Source: Alphaproteobacteria bacterium (GTDB lineage Bacteria; Pseudomonadota; Alphaproteobacteria; UBA8366). From it: a DNA stretch of 5,693 bases. Below are positions 5,687-5,693 of this stretch, in pieces. Positions within the stretch are counted from its first letter, which is position 1, and every line of letters starts with the position of its first letter. Position numbers and translations under genes: made by a program. The DNA lies in NCBI GenBank assembly GCA_018665505.1, contig JABJCS010000834.1:1-5693 (forward strand), read 5' to 3'. The notes beneath the pieces are model-generated. The model searched no databases. It was not told where the DNA came from and saw nothing but the letters and a program-made list of their open reading frames with translations.

Positions 5687-5693
5687 CCCATAT

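Overview
The window looks like chromosomal DNA of an alphaproteobacterium, probably near the Rhodospirillales. This rests on the protein style (an oxalyl-CoA decarboxylase/2-hydroxyacyl-CoA lyase-like enzyme beside a Frc-type CoA transferase), GC-rich codon use in the first four genes, and the two lipoprotein genes at the right end. No phage, CRISPR, tRNA or rRNA signal was found.

Layout, left to right. (1) Minus strand, 1289 to 1: a short-chain dehydrogenase/reductase (SDR) gene followed after 85 bases by a dienelactone hydrolase-family gene that runs off the left edge; they could share a transcript. (2) A 237-base divergent region with a small palindrome, a possible 40-residue ORF and a Shine-Dalgarno sequence inside a weak hairpin. 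(3) Plus strand, 1527-3182: a thiamine diphosphate (TPP) enzyme of the oxalyl-CoA decarboxylase/2-hydroxyacyl-CoA lyase family. (4) A 108-base convergent intergenic region with a strong GC-rich hairpin and a degenerate copy of its core. (5) Minus strand, 4520-3291: a family III (CaiB/BaiF, Frc-like) CoA transferase. (6) A 228-base divergent intergenic region with an AT-rich inverted repeat and promoter-like hexamers. (7) Plus strand, 4749 onward: a more AT-rich segment with two lipoprotein genes, both apparently damaged. The first is cut by an in-frame amber codon; the second looks like only the N-terminus of a longer lipoprotein, plausibly an M48-type metalloprotease.

How the genes may work together (inference): the CoA transferase would make an acyl-CoA such as oxalyl-CoA or a 2-hydroxyacyl-CoA. 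The TPP enzyme would decarboxylate it or cleave its C1-C2 bond, giving formyl-CoA plus, in the lyase case, an aldehyde or ketone. The SDR and hydrolase could process the remaining carbon skeleton. The enzymes sit on opposite strands, so they would be a regulon rather than one operon. The substrate cannot be read from the sequence, and two substitutions in the conserved C-terminal motifs of the TPP enzyme argue against simply calling it a standard oxalate enzyme. The lipoprotein segment appears unrelated to this metabolism.
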